Source: Candidatus Heimdallarchaeota archaeon (lineage in GTDB: Archaea > Asgardarchaeota > Heimdallarchaeia > Hodarchaeales > LC-3). Taken from it: a DNA stretch of 14,836 bases. The stretch spans positions 1 through 14,836 of the forward strand of contig DAHXPE010000347.1 in the NCBI GenBank assembly GCA_027364495.1, read 5' to 3'. Every line of letters starts with the position of its first letter. Positions within the stretch are counted from its first letter, which is position 1. This document shows, in pieces, positions 1 through 7,922 of the stretch. The position numbers were made by a program, and so were the translations under genes. The notes under the pieces were generated by a model, which did not search any database, had not been told where the DNA came from, and saw only the letters and a list, made by a program, of their open reading frames with translations.

Positions 1-1854
1 TAAGAGAAATACATAGGGAAAATTGGCATTATTCATTTCAATAAGTAAATTTTTCATTTCTTGATGTGATAATGCATCACCTGCTCTTATTGAATTATGA
101 CAGGCTATTGATTTTTCTAGTTCGTGTTCAATCTCCGAAATATTATGGGGAGATTTTTTAAATTCAACTTGCTCTGAAAGTATTTCTCTTAAATTAAATA
201 ATAATTGTTCTTGAGATAATTTTTTGTTATGATATACAGGAAGTGCATAAATATTTACACTTAAACCGGTTTTCTTTTCAATAGAATAGCCGAATTGTTT
301 CATGAGCGGATAAATTTCTGAAAATATCATGAACTCCTCTGGATTCAATACTAATTCAATTGGTTGTAATAATGATTGTTGAATTACTTTTTTTTTTGAA
401 AGCAACATTTTTTCTAATGTTATTCGTTCTGAAACTGCATGTTGATCGATAAAGTACAAATTTTCTTTATAGCGTTCATTTTTGGCAACTATTACGGTTT
501 TATCTAATTGAATAACTGGTTCTAGTCCTTTAATTTCATCTTTATTAATAACATGAACAAAATTTTCATCCCCAAACTGTGTAATATCTTTCCTATCATA
601 GAATCCTTCTAAAGTGTCTTTAAGTGGATGTTCATCATCATTTATAGCTTTAAATTCTTCATTTTCAAAATCATCTATTTTATTACCGTGTTTTTCAGAT
701 CCAGATAATTCTTCTGGTTGAAGTAGGGAGAATGATTCTCTATCATGTATTTTTTTTCCTTCTTTTTGAGAAGAAACACTATTTGCCGATGTTGCGGGTT
801 CTAGTTCAAAGTTTTGTTGTCTATAAGAATGTTGATTCTGTCTTAATTCTTCTATTATCTTGGAAGATTCGGTTAGAGTCATGTACACAAGATTCTTAAT
901 AAATTCATAAAAAGTCTTTTCTGATTTTATCCTAATTTCTTTTTTTGCTGGATGAACATTGGCATCAAATTCTTCAGGATTAGCAGTCAGATAAAAAATT
1001 GCTATTGGAAATTTTCGTGAGGCTAGAAAATTACTGTATCCATCTTCTAGAGATTTTTGTATGATTAAATTTTCAATTATTCTTCCATTTACAAAAAAAA
1101 ACTCGTTGGACCTATTTGAGCGAACTTCAACTGGTTTTGATATAAATCCTTCCAATTTCCATGTTTTATCGCCTGATTCTCCATGTATTGGTAGTAAGTT
1201 TTTTGCAACCTTTTGCCCTAAAACCATAACAATGGCATTAATTTTATTTCCAGGTTGGCTTCGAAATAATTCTTTGTTGTCAGAAATCAAACTGAATCTA
1301 ATTGTTGAATAAGCTAATGAGAATTGGCGTACTAATTCATGAATTCGTGTAATGCTTGTTGTAGGTTTTGGCAAAAAACTTCTTCTGGCAGGTAATTTAT
1401 CAAATAAATTTGTTACAATTATAGAAGTTCCGTTTGTTCTTGTTGTTGGCTCAATTTTTGGATTATTACCAATTGAATAAAAGGCTTTAAATGCACTGGA
1501 GCCTGATTTATCTTTTGTTATAATTGTTAAATCAGCAGCTACTAATAAACTAGCTAAAAATTCCCCTCTAAATCCTAAAGTCAAGACATTTATTAAATCT
1601 TCTGCATTCTTAATTTTTGAAGTGCTATGCCTGGTTGTTATTATTTCAAGGTCTTCTCTACTTATTCCCACTCCATTATCAGCTATAATAATGCTTGAAT
1701 TGCCGCCATTTTTAATATCAATTTGAATATCAGTAGCTTCTGCATCTAAACTATTTTCAATTGCTTCTTTTATGACTGATAATGGTTCAGCTATGACCTC
1801 ACCAGCAGCAATTTGACGAATTAAATAATCTGGAAGTTGAAATATTTTTGTCAA
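1..1854 (-). CDS. mutL: DNA mismatch repair protein MutL (3' end beyond left edge)
   Basis: A GHKL ATPase and probable nicking endonuclease that couples MutS mismatch recognition to strand incision. The frame is open for 618 codons and leaves the window on the left. The N-terminal ATPase has all GHKL motifs: QIAAGEV (14-20), ENSLDA (33-38), DNGVGI (59-64), TRHSTSKI and GFRGE (about 75-98). The transducer domain includes VNGR (255-258) and VHPAKKE (300-306). A polar linker (about 335-450) leads to the C-terminal domain with DQHAVSERITLE at 470-481, which fits the endonuclease motif DQHA(X)2E(X)4E, then QQSLLQP and ACHNSIRAGD (584-593). The usual CPHGRP zinc motif is not recognisable at the window edge. 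An in-frame stop lies at 1903-1905 and no ATG or GTG follows it, so the TTG at 1852-1854 is the best start; it gives the family N-terminus. It follows mutS by 32 bp, so the two are probably co-transcribed. Family identity is near certain. Confidence 0.96.
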   Translation of the reverse strand, partial: MTKIFQLPDYLIRQIAAGEVIAEPLSVIKEAIENSLDAEATDIQIDIKNGGNSSIIIADNGVGISREDLEIITTRHSTSKIKNAEDLINVLTLGFRGEFLASLLVAADLTIITKDKSGSSAFKAFYSIGNNPKIEPTTRTNGTSIIVTNLFDKLPARRSFLPKPTTSITRIHELVRQFSLAYSTIRFSLISDNKELFRSQPGNKINAIVMVLGQKVAKNLLPIHGESGDKTWKLEGFISKPVEVRSNRSNEFFFVNGRIIENLIIQKSLEDGYSNFLASRKFPIAIFYLTANPEEFDANVHPAKKEIRIKSEKTFYEFIKNLVYMTLTESSKIIEELRQNQHSYRQQNFELEPATSANSVSSQKEGKKIHDRESFSLLQPEELSGSEKHGNKIDDFENEEFKAINDDEHPLKDTLEGFYDRKDITQFGDENFVHVINKDEIKGLEPVIQLDKTVIVAKNERYKENLYFIDQHAVSERITLEKMLLSKKKVIQQSLLQPIELVLNPEEFMIFSEIYPLMKQFGYSIEKKTGLSVNIYALPVYHNKKLSQEQLLFNLREILSEQVEFKKSPHNISEIEHELEKSIACHNSIRAGDALSHQEMKNLLIEMNNANFPYVFLL

Positions 1855-1886
1855 TTTAGATCCAGTCTTTATTAGTTTGATAATAT

Positions 1887-4652
1887 TTATTTTACTAACT
1901 TTTTAAGTTCTAAGATTAAATTAAATGCCTCTAATGGGGTTAATGAATTAATATCAGTTTGTTTTAGTATTTTTTCGATCTGCAATTGTTCACTTGATTT
2001 AATAAATGCTGCTAATGATTTCATAGAGGGGTTTTGTTTTACAATATTTTTCTTTTCAACCTTGTCTTTCGGTTCTGGTTGCTTTTCTTTAGAGAAGTTT
2101 TTTTGTGAACTAAAGGATTGGAAGAATTTTTCAGCATCTATTAACTCCCTTGTGGTTCTGGCATCATCAATGACACTACGGGGGAAACCAGCAAGTTCAG
2201 CTACCTCTAGGCCAAAAGACTCATCAGTGCCACCTTTCTCAACTTTTCGTAAAAATGTTAAAACATTATTTTCATACAAAACTGCTAAATGATAATTATT
2301 AATACCCAAAAATAGCTGTTCCATCTCATTTAGTTGATGAAAATGTGTAGCAAATAAGGTCCTACATTTAACATGCTCGTGAAGATATTTAGCCGTAGAC
2401 CAAGCGATTGCAAGACCGGTATTCGTTGATGTACCTCTACCAATTTCATCTAGTAATACAAGTGATTTTGAAGTAGCATTATTTAGAATATTGGCTGTCT
2501 CATTCATTTCTATCATAAAATGTGATTGACCTCTCCAAATATCATCAACAATTCCAACACGTGTAAATATTCTATCAACAATACCTATTCTAGCTTTTTC
2601 AGCAGGAACAAAACAACCCATTTGAGCTAGAATTGTTATGAGTGCAACCTGTCGTAAGTATGTAGATTTGCCTCCCATGTTTGCACCACTTATTATCAAT
2701 AATTGGTTATCATTATTGTTTAATAAAGTATCATTGGGGACAAACTCCCCAAGATTAAGAATCTTTTCAATTACTGGATGTCTACCATTTTGAATCTTAA
2801 TTATTTCATCTTCACCGATAAGTGGGCGAACATAGTTATTTGCATTGGAAATATGAGCAAAGGTCAGAAGGACATCTAATTGACCAATGAACGTACTAAT
2901 TTCTTGTATAGTACTCACAAATGGAATTAATCTTAGTAAAAGTTCTTTGTAAAGTTTAATTTCCAATGTTTTAATATCTTCTTCGGCCGTTAATAGTTTG
3001 TTTGCAAGATTAAGAAGTTCAGGTGTTGTATATCTTGTTCTGTCTTTCAAAGATCTTGCAATACTATAATCATCAGGAACTGGAGCGGTACTTTTAATTT
3101 CAATATAATATCCATGACCACGTGTGTAATCAACCTTGATTTTAGACTCCTTAGCATGATTAATCTGGGCAACTTGGTTGACTCGAAGCTGTTCCTTTTG
3201 TTCAAAATTATCTAAAATATTCTTGCTATCGGATATTATTAGTCTTAATTCATCTAGTTCAGCATTAAATCCACTTTTAATAAAATTACCATCTTGTAAA
3301 CTGGAAGAAGCATCTTGGTTGAGCGCTTGCTCGATAATTTTTGTAGCTTCAGGCAAAATGGTAATATTAGTTTTGATATCAGTAAACAGTTCATTATCCA
3401 AGTTGTGGTTATTCATTCGTTCATTAATAATACTATTTATGCCAGGTAAGAGTAGGAGACTTTCATTCAGTCGATTTAGATCCTTTGGTGTGGCTCCTTT
3501 GTAAAAAATTTTAGTGCAAATTCTTTCTAAATCAGTCATATTGCGTAAAATAGAAATTAAATCTTCACGTGTAGCATAGTCAGTAAGAAATTGGTCAACT
3601 ATATCAAGTCGTGAATCGATTGCTGTTTTTTTAGTCAACGGATTCTTTAACCAACTACGTAAAACTCTTGAACCCATTGGAGTAGCTGCAAAATCCAGGA
3701 TAGACAATAATGTACCTTTAGTAGAGCCATCACGTAAATTTTGATCAAGTTCAAGATTTTTTCTAGCGATTGCATCAATCTGGAGAGTAGAGGAACTAAA
3801 AGCTCCTAAATGCTGAATTTTTGTCGCGACAAAAGGAATCTTACGGTGATCTAATGAAGAAAGTAAAGCCCCTGCTGCAATTATACCAAATTTATCATTT
3901 TGTTCAGATATTCCAAATCCATCTAGTGATTGGACTTTGAAAAAAGATTTTAATGTATTATAACAGGTAGAAAATTCAAAATCTAAATCATTTTTGTCAT
4001 TGATCAGAATTTCAGGGAAAGATTTTTTTATTTCATCAAGAAATTGATTATTATTAGCAAGTGAAATAGGTATAATAATTTCAGATGGCTGCTGTTTGAA
4101 CATTTCATTTGTTAAATCTATTAAATTTCCAAATTGTTGAATAAAAAATTCACCTGTCGTAACATCAGTCATAGCCATACCATAAAATTTGTCAGCAAAG
4201 TAAATAACCATGAGATAATTATTCTTAGATTGAGGGACAAGACTGGGATCTAAAACAGTTCCAGGTGTAACGACATGAGTAATGTCCCTTGGAAAAAATT
4301 CCTTCCCCTTAATTTTAACAGGATCTTTAGATTGTTCAGCAACAGCAACTGGAATATTTTTTTCAATTAATTTTTCTAAATATTCATTTAATGCTTTAAC
4401 CGGAATACCAGCTAATGGAATTGGATTATCATCTTCATCTGTCCCCCGAGAGGTTAATTTTAAATCGAGTATAGGAGCAATTTTCTTTGCATCTTGATAA
4501 AATAATTCATAAAAATCACCCATTCGAAAAAATAAAATACACTCAGGAAACTGTTTTTTAAGAAAAAACCATTGTTGCATTACAGGAGTTATTTTACTCT
4601 CTGGATCAGGTTCAAAATTAAAGTTTTTATGCTCAGGGAATAGAAATGACAT
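1887..4652 (-). CDS. mutS: DNA mismatch recognition protein MutS (MutS1, bacterial type)
   Basis: Recognises mismatches and small loops and recruits MutL through an ATP-driven sliding clamp. At 921 residues it is full length. The mismatch-binding domain carries GDFYELF (45-51), with the Phe-x-Glu pair (F47, E49) that stacks on the mispaired base. The connector, core and clamp domains span about 130-640. The ATPase has Walker A SGANMGGKST (655-664), the RGQSHFMIEM segment (707-716), Walker B LVLLDE (731-736) followed by IGRGTST, and the ATHFHQL motif (768-774). A polar linker leads to a C-terminal LTPLEAFNLILELKKL segment like the bacterial MutS tail. An AGGT Shine-Dalgarno (4658-4661) sits 5 nt before the ATG. 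The presence of MutS1 with MutL is typical of bacteria and of only some archaea (methanosarcinas, haloarchaea, Asgards), so ancient transfer is plausible but not shown here. Confidence 0.98.
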   Translation of the reverse strand: MSFLFPEHKNFNFEPDPESKITPVMQQWFFLKKQFPECILFFRMGDFYELFYQDAKKIAPILDLKLTSRGTDEDDNPIPLAGIPVKALNEYLEKLIEKNIPVAVAEQSKDPVKIKGKEFFPRDITHVVTPGTVLDPSLVPQSKNNYLMVIYFADKFYGMAMTDVTTGEFFIQQFGNLIDLTNEMFKQQPSEIIIPISLANNNQFLDEIKKSFPEILINDKNDLDFEFSTCYNTLKSFFKVQSLDGFGISEQNDKFGIIAAGALLSSLDHRKIPFVATKIQHLGAFSSSTLQIDAIARKNLELDQNLRDGSTKGTLLSILDFAATPMGSRVLRSWLKNPLTKKTAIDSRLDIVDQFLTDYATREDLISILRNMTDLERICTKIFYKGATPKDLNRLNESLLLLPGINSIINERMNNHNLDNELFTDIKTNITILPEATKIIEQALNQDASSSLQDGNFIKSGFNAELDELRLIISDSKNILDNFEQKEQLRVNQVAQINHAKESKIKVDYTRGHGYYIEIKSTAPVPDDYSIARSLKDRTRYTTPELLNLANKLLTAEEDIKTLEIKLYKELLLRLIPFVSTIQEISTFIGQLDVLLTFAHISNANNYVRPLIGEDEIIKIQNGRHPVIEKILNLGEFVPNDTLLNNNDNQLLIISGANMGGKSTYLRQVALITILAQMGCFVPAEKARIGIVDRIFTRVGIVDDIWRGQSHFMIEMNETANILNNATSKSLVLLDEIGRGTSTNTGLAIAWSTAKYLHEHVKCRTLFATHFHQLNEMEQLFLGINNYHLAVLYENNVLTFLRKVEKGGTDESFGLEVAELAGFPRSVIDDARTTRELIDAEKFFQSFSSQKNFSKEKQPEPKDKVEKKNIVKQNPSMKSLAAFIKSSEQLQIEKILKQTDINSLTPLEAFNLILELKKLVK

Positions 4653-4917
4653 GAAATACCTACTTTCAAAACCATTTTTTTGAATTAAATTTGTTTTGAC
4701 TAGTTCAAGGTGTTTTTATGAATTTTATCGTTCAATTCTGCTAAAATTCAATTTGTACTTTGGAAATAAGTTTTTTTTTAGCGATCTACCGTACATGATT
4801 TGCTCTAGCAAAAGACAAAAAAAGGTTCTTTGGCTGAATTTTATTGGTTAAATTACCGGTTAAAACCTTCATCAAAGCATATTTCAAAATCGAAACAAAA
4901 ATTTCGAATTTTTTGAA

Positions 4918-4943
4918 CTTTTAAAAATAGAATTTTTTAAAAG
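4918..4943. repeat. 10-bp perfect inverted repeat, A/T only but for the ends
   Basis: The left arm CTTTTAAAAA (4918-4927) and the right arm TTTTTAAAAG (4934-4943) are exact reverse complements around a 6-nt spacer. Because each arm is almost wholly A/T, and itself holds the palindrome TTTTAAAA, chance formation in this background is quite possible. It lies in the divergent mutS/rps19e promoter region, where an operator or a hairpin would make sense. Confidence 0.4.
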
Positions 4944-4985
4944 AACGTTTTAAAAACTTTAATTATTAATGCTATTATCAAAATA

Positions 4986-5000
4986 AAAAACATATAAGAC
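4986..5000 (+). promoter_or_regulatory. Possible BRE/TATA element for the rps19e operon
   Basis: An A-run followed by CATATAAG resembles an archaeal BRE plus TATA box. Transcription would then start near 5020, leaving a leader of about 65 nt that carries the GAGGT ribosome-binding site. A second candidate, TTTATAACTA near 5010-5019, cannot be excluded. This is based on motif resemblance only. Confidence 0.3.
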
Positions 5001-5017
5001 GTAAAGAGTTTTATAAC

Positions 5018-5031
5018 TAGCAATCTTGCTA
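5018..5031. promoter_or_regulatory. 14-bp dyad (TAGCAA-TC-TTGCTA) near the presumed rps19e start
   Basis: Two exact 6-bp half-sites in inverted orientation flank a 2-bp centre. The site overlaps the place where transcription of rps19e would begin if the TATA box at 4986-5000 is used, so a repressor operator is possible. It is short enough to be accidental. Confidence 0.25.
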
Positions 5032-5086
5032 TTATATTATGTACTTGAGTCGCTTTGTGATTATTTTGAATATTTGAGGTTAAAAT

Positions 5087-5530
5087 TTGGTTACTGCATT
5101 TACAATTCCTTCAGATTCGCTTATTAAAAGATTAGCTAATGAATTAAAAGAAAAAAATATTATTACAGCTCCTAAATGGTCAGCATGGGTAAAAACAGGA
5201 CACTTCAAAGAAGATAAGCCACTTCAAGAAGATTGGTATTTTGTACGAAGTGCAGCTGTTTTCAGAAAAATCTATATTCGTGGGCCAATAGGGATTGTAG
5301 CTCTACGAAAGCAATTTGGTTCAAAAAAGAATCGAGGTTCTGTGCCAAATAAAGCTAGCTTGGGAAGTGGTGCTGTTATTAGAAATATAGTTCAACAGTT
5401 AGAAAAAGCTGGTTTTGTACAACCTCATGCTGTTGAAGGTAGAGTCATTACCATTCAAGGTAAAAAATTTATAGATAGTCTTTGCAAAGAATTAAAAGAA
5501 AACTATCCTGAACTAAAAGCATATACATAA
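5087..5530 (+). CDS. rps19e: Ribosomal protein S19e
   Basis: A component of the archaeal and eukaryotic small ribosomal subunit, needed for maturation of the head of the subunit; it has no bacterial counterpart. At 147 residues it has normal family length. Recognisable segments are the N-terminal helical part ending in PKWSAWVKTG (54-63 approximately), the signature WYFVRSAAVFRKIYIRGPIG (about 47-96 region, basic and highly conserved), and a winged-helix-like C-terminal half containing LEKAGFV and ITIQGKKFID. The start is TTG at 5087, supported by GAGGT (5076-5080) 6 nt upstream and by the family N-terminus; there is no ATG alternative. It is followed by the PDCD5-family gene, the order seen in many archaeal genomes, so the two are probably one transcription unit. 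Confidence 0.97.
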   Translation: MVTAFTIPSDSLIKRLANELKEKNIITAPKWSAWVKTGHFKEDKPLQEDWYFVRSAAVFRKIYIRGPIGIVALRKQFGSKKNRGSVPNKASLGSGAVIRNIVQQLEKAGFVQPHAVEGRVITIQGKKFIDSLCKELKENYPELKAYT

Positions 5531-5550
5531 AAAAAAAAAATAATTCACTT

Positions 5551-5560
5551 AGTAGGTGAT
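5551..5560 (+). promoter_or_regulatory. Strong Shine-Dalgarno that fixes the PDCD5-family start
   Basis: AGGTGAT (5554-5560) matches the complement of the archaeal 16S rRNA 3' end and lies 7 nt before the ATG at 5568. The GTG at 5556, which could give a longer protein, lies inside this ribosome-binding site, so ATG 5568 is the better start. Confidence 0.75.
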
Positions 5561-5567
5561 TGACTTA

Positions 5568-5906
5568 ATGAGTGAAGATCCAGAACTTGATGAACTTAGA
5601 CAAAAGCGACAAGCTGAAATTCAAAAGCAATTAGCAGAAAAAGAACAGCAAGAAGAAGCTAAATCTCAATACGAGACTCAACGACAGCGCATCTTGATGA
5701 ATTTGCTCACCGACGATGCTCGAACGAGACTTAATAATATAAAAATGGCAAATCCTGATTTTGCTATAAGTATAGAAAACCAATTAATTCAATTATCGCA
5801 ATCAGGTCGATTACGATCTAAAATAACTGATGATCAATTAAAACAGATGTTAAGGCAAATCCAGGATAGATCAGGTTCAAAAGAAATTCATATCAAAAGA
5901 AAATAA
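5568..5906 (+). CDS. PDCD5-family DNA-binding protein
   Basis: A small basic helical-bundle protein of the family that includes human PDCD5 (TFAR19) and archaeal MTH1615; archaeal members are annotated as DNA-binding, though the cellular role is not settled. From ATG 5568 it has 112 residues, the usual length. It starts MSEDPELDELRQKRQAE and continues as a Gln/Glu-rich charged helix (about 10-45). The conserved core follows: ILMNLLTDDARTRLNNIKMA, with the family pattern of hydrophobic residues plus ARxRLxxIKxxxP, then QLIQLSQSGRLRSKITDDQLKQML (about 75-98) and a basic tail ending in IKRK. It sits 37 bp after rps19e, the standard archaeal neighbourhood, which suggests a link to translation or growth. 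The ribosomal genes L39e and L31e that often follow are absent here. Confidence 0.95.
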   Translation: MSEDPELDELRQKRQAEIQKQLAEKEQQEEAKSQYETQRQRILMNLLTDDARTRLNNIKMANPDFAISIENQLIQLSQSGRLRSKITDDQLKQMLRQIQDRSGSKEIHIKRK

Positions 5907-5909
5907 ATT

Positions 5910-6419
5910 TTGGAATCAACTTTTATGTCAAAGGTACAATTTTCTTGGAATAATCAAAAAGGATACGGAATCATATTATTATTTTTTGGTTGGGCGTTAA
6001 TTTTACAAATACCAGCAATTTATTACAATTATGTGGTAATAAAAGTTCCATCTTCATCAAATGTTTGGTTGATGTTTGCTGCAGCATTTGTTTTTGTGAC
6101 AGCAATATTAGGTTCATTTTTTGCAACTATTTATGAAAATTTATTCGACCCATTTGACAGTGTTCTTGTAAATACTCATACAGTAGTTCTTGTTTCCTTT
6201 TTAGTGTTTTATGTCTTCTATTTATTTTCTGTTCCAACTTTATTATTAATACAACCATTTTTTGGATTACCAACCCAAATCACTATTTTTGGCTGGGGTC
6301 AATATTTGATTAGCCTGATATCAGGTATTATTGGTATAACCATCTTTTGGTATCTTTCTGAACTGGTAGCACAAAGTAAAACAAAGACAAGTTCTTCCTC
6401 TAACGCTCCCTCGCAATAA
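5910..6419 (+). CDS. Four-helix integral membrane protein, family not recognised
   Basis: I do not recognise a family. The 169-residue frame (or 164 from the ATG at 5925) has four clear membrane segments at about 18-42, 52-77, 88-114 and 127-150, a short charged N-terminus and a Ser/Thr/Lys-rich C-terminal tail. The loops are short and the second carries an acidic NLFDPFDS stretch. No catalytic or metal-binding motif was seen. The start is uncertain: TTG 5910 has no obvious ribosome-binding site, while ATG 5925 has GGA about 10 nt upstream and begins MSKVQFSWNN, so I prefer 5925. It begins within 20 bp of the PDCD5-family stop and ends at a T-tract, so it is probably the last gene of the rps19e operon. 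Its position gives no clear functional clue. Confidence 0.75.
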   Translation: MESTFMSKVQFSWNNQKGYGIILLFFGWALILQIPAIYYNYVVIKVPSSSNVWLMFAAAFVFVTAILGSFFATIYENLFDPFDSVLVNTHTVVLVSFLVFYVFYLFSVPTLLLIQPFFGLPTQITIFGWGQYLISLISGIIGITIFWYLSELVAQSKTKTSSSSNAPSQ

Positions 6420-6430
6420 AAATTTTTTTC
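6420..6430 (+). terminator. T-tract terminator of the rps19e operon
   Basis: A run of seven T (6423-6429) follows the stop of the membrane-protein gene by a few bases, inside the 15-bp gap to a convergent gene. Archaeal termination commonly uses such T-runs without a hairpin. Confidence 0.5.
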
Positions 6431-6434
6431 TAAA

Positions 6435-7922
6435 TTAAACAAGAGTTACTTCAAACTTACAAACAGAATCTCCTGATCCATAACAGGCGATTTCCCTAAC
6501 AATAATCTCTTCTATCATAAGTAATTGAAGTCTTCCATTGATATAACCTGCTGTAAAATCACAAAAATGCTCTCTGACATCACCTGCTCCGGCCGCATAG
6601 ACATTCTCATAAATAGAGATTTCTCCTCTTTCACCATCTTCATCAACAGAATATTGGACAAATGAATGCTGTCTTGCGAGCAATGTTGTTGGATGACTCA
6701 ACTCACCAGCAATTAATTCTAATGCTGATTTAAGACCCATTGGTTGTTCCAGATTTTTTTCTGAAATTAATTTTTGGATGATATTTTTACCGGGACCACT
6801 TAAACCGAATGTACTACCTGCTGAATATAAAATCATTCCTAAAAATGGATCCATAAGCTTCATAGAAATTAATGCATTTTGAACTACTGAAATATGAATA
6901 AAATCTCCATATTTGGCGCGTAATCGTTTTTTAAAGAATAAAGATTCTTGAAAATTCTCAGCCATTTCCAATAGGGTATGTTGAAACATTGTCCGCCTTT
7001 CTTGTAGTTCTCCCTTGTCTTTTGTAGACTCAACGGATATTAATGCTGCACTTTCATTTTCTAACAATTCAATAAAAAATTCACAATAATTCTGACCTAA
7101 TCCCCAACAGGACAGTTCTGTTGTTTTCGCATTCTTTCCAAGTATTGATTGAACCCATCCAGCAATTTCACCGGCGAGAGACCAGCATAGAGGCTCACCA
7201 ATAGCTGGAGAACCAACAGCAAAGGCTGAACCGTATACTCGAATTAATGCTGTTGAATCAGTTATTTCCTTGATTTCTGCTCCTTCAGCAATAAGTAATG
7301 GGAAATTTTCATTATCAGAAAGCAATTTAACGATTCCTGAAACTACTTCTCTAAATCTTGAAGACACGATAATTTGCTTATAAATTTCTGGATTAATTGT
7401 AGAAACCATCATCTGCCCAAGACCTAAAAGACCCTGCATTTTACCAGCGTCATATAAAAGGATAGCAGCAACTTTATCAAGAGCTAATAAGGACATATTA
7501 GAAATTTGTAAAGCGCCTAAATGAGTATAGTCTCCAATATTTGGCCTGATAAGATTTTTTCCAGTTATTGAATCAATAATATTTCTAAGAAGAATAAAAA
7601 TTGTTTCTTTCTGTTTTTCAAAAGAGGTATCTCGAGTAAGGGCTGTTTGGAAAATCTTACTCCATAAACGATCACGAATATCTTCTTCGCCTATATAACC
7701 CGCGATAATAGGTTCATTGCCCATAATAACGGTAGGCAAAAGGTGAACTTTATACCGTTCAGCTATATCTGGACTTAAATCAACATCAATCGTTGTAATA
7801 TTAACTTTGGCACCAATGTTCGAACCAACAAATTTTCTTACAATGCGTTCAACCTCTGGACAAAATTTGCAGTCCTTTGAGGTAAACATTAATAAACGTA
7901 AAATTTGAGGAGGTTTCTTCAT
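6435..7922 (-). CDS. Thioredoxin-fold protein with two V4R domains
   Basis: A 495-residue soluble protein with three parts. Residues 8-92 form a thioredoxin/glutaredoxin-like domain with a CKFC dithiol (C18, C21) and a candidate cis-proline in LLPTVIM (P63). Residues about 130-287 form a first V4R domain, ending with the family's cysteine pattern (C272, C280 in SCWGLGQNYCEFFIE). Residues about 335-495 form a second V4R domain ending likewise (C480, C488 in ACYGSGDSVCKFEV). V4R domains bind small hydrophobic or aromatic ligands in bacterial regulators and are related to the Bet3 subunit of eukaryotic TRAPP. Fusion to a redox domain suggests a thiol-linked sensor or a ligand- or metal-dependent redox protein; this is inference. 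There is no DNA-binding motif and no membrane segment. It is transcribed alone from the gap shared with the HhH-MutS gene. Domain calls are firm; function is unknown. Confidence 0.88.
   Translation of the reverse strand: MKKPPQILRLLMFTSKDCKFCPEVERIVRKFVGSNIGAKVNITTIDVDLSPDIAERYKVHLLPTVIMGNEPIIAGYIGEEDIRDRLWSKIFQTALTRDTSFEKQKETIFILLRNIIDSITGKNLIRPNIGDYTHLGALQISNMSLLALDKVAAILLYDAGKMQGLLGLGQMMVSTINPEIYKQIIVSSRFREVVSGIVKLLSDNENFPLLIAEGAEIKEITDSTALIRVYGSAFAVGSPAIGEPLCWSLAGEIAGWVQSILGKNAKTTELSCWGLGQNYCEFFIELLENESAALISVESTKDKGELQERRTMFQHTLLEMAENFQESLFFKKRLRAKYGDFIHISVVQNALISMKLMDPFLGMILYSAGSTFGLSGPGKNIIQKLISEKNLEQPMGLKSALELIAGELSHPTTLLARQHSFVQYSVDEDGERGEISIYENVYAAGAGDVREHFCDFTAGYINGRLQLLMIEEIIVREIACYGSGDSVCKFEVTLV

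Larger units (their letters stand above)
4653..5086. other. Divergent intergenic region between mutS and rps19e
   Basis: 434 bp without a convincing gene. It must hold the promoters of mutS (leftward) and rps19e (rightward). It is strongly A/T-rich. Visible structure: two direct GGTTAAA copies around an ACCGGT centre (4846-4864), a 10-bp inverted repeat (4918-4943), a possible TATA element (4986-5000) and a 14-bp dyad (5018-5031). No GC-rich island that would suggest a structured RNA was seen. Confidence 0.6.

Noticed and set aside
1061..1312. Plus-strand open frame of 83 codons
   Set aside because: It lies antisense inside mutL, whose frame is open throughout with clear motifs; the plus-strand product has no recognisable features.
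2062..4497. Several plus-strand open frames of 70-110 codons
   Set aside because: All are antisense to the well-supported mutS coding sequence.
4846..4864. Two direct GGTTAAA copies around ACCGGT as an operator
   Set aside because: Too short and too imperfect to claim; mentioned only as part of the intergenic description.
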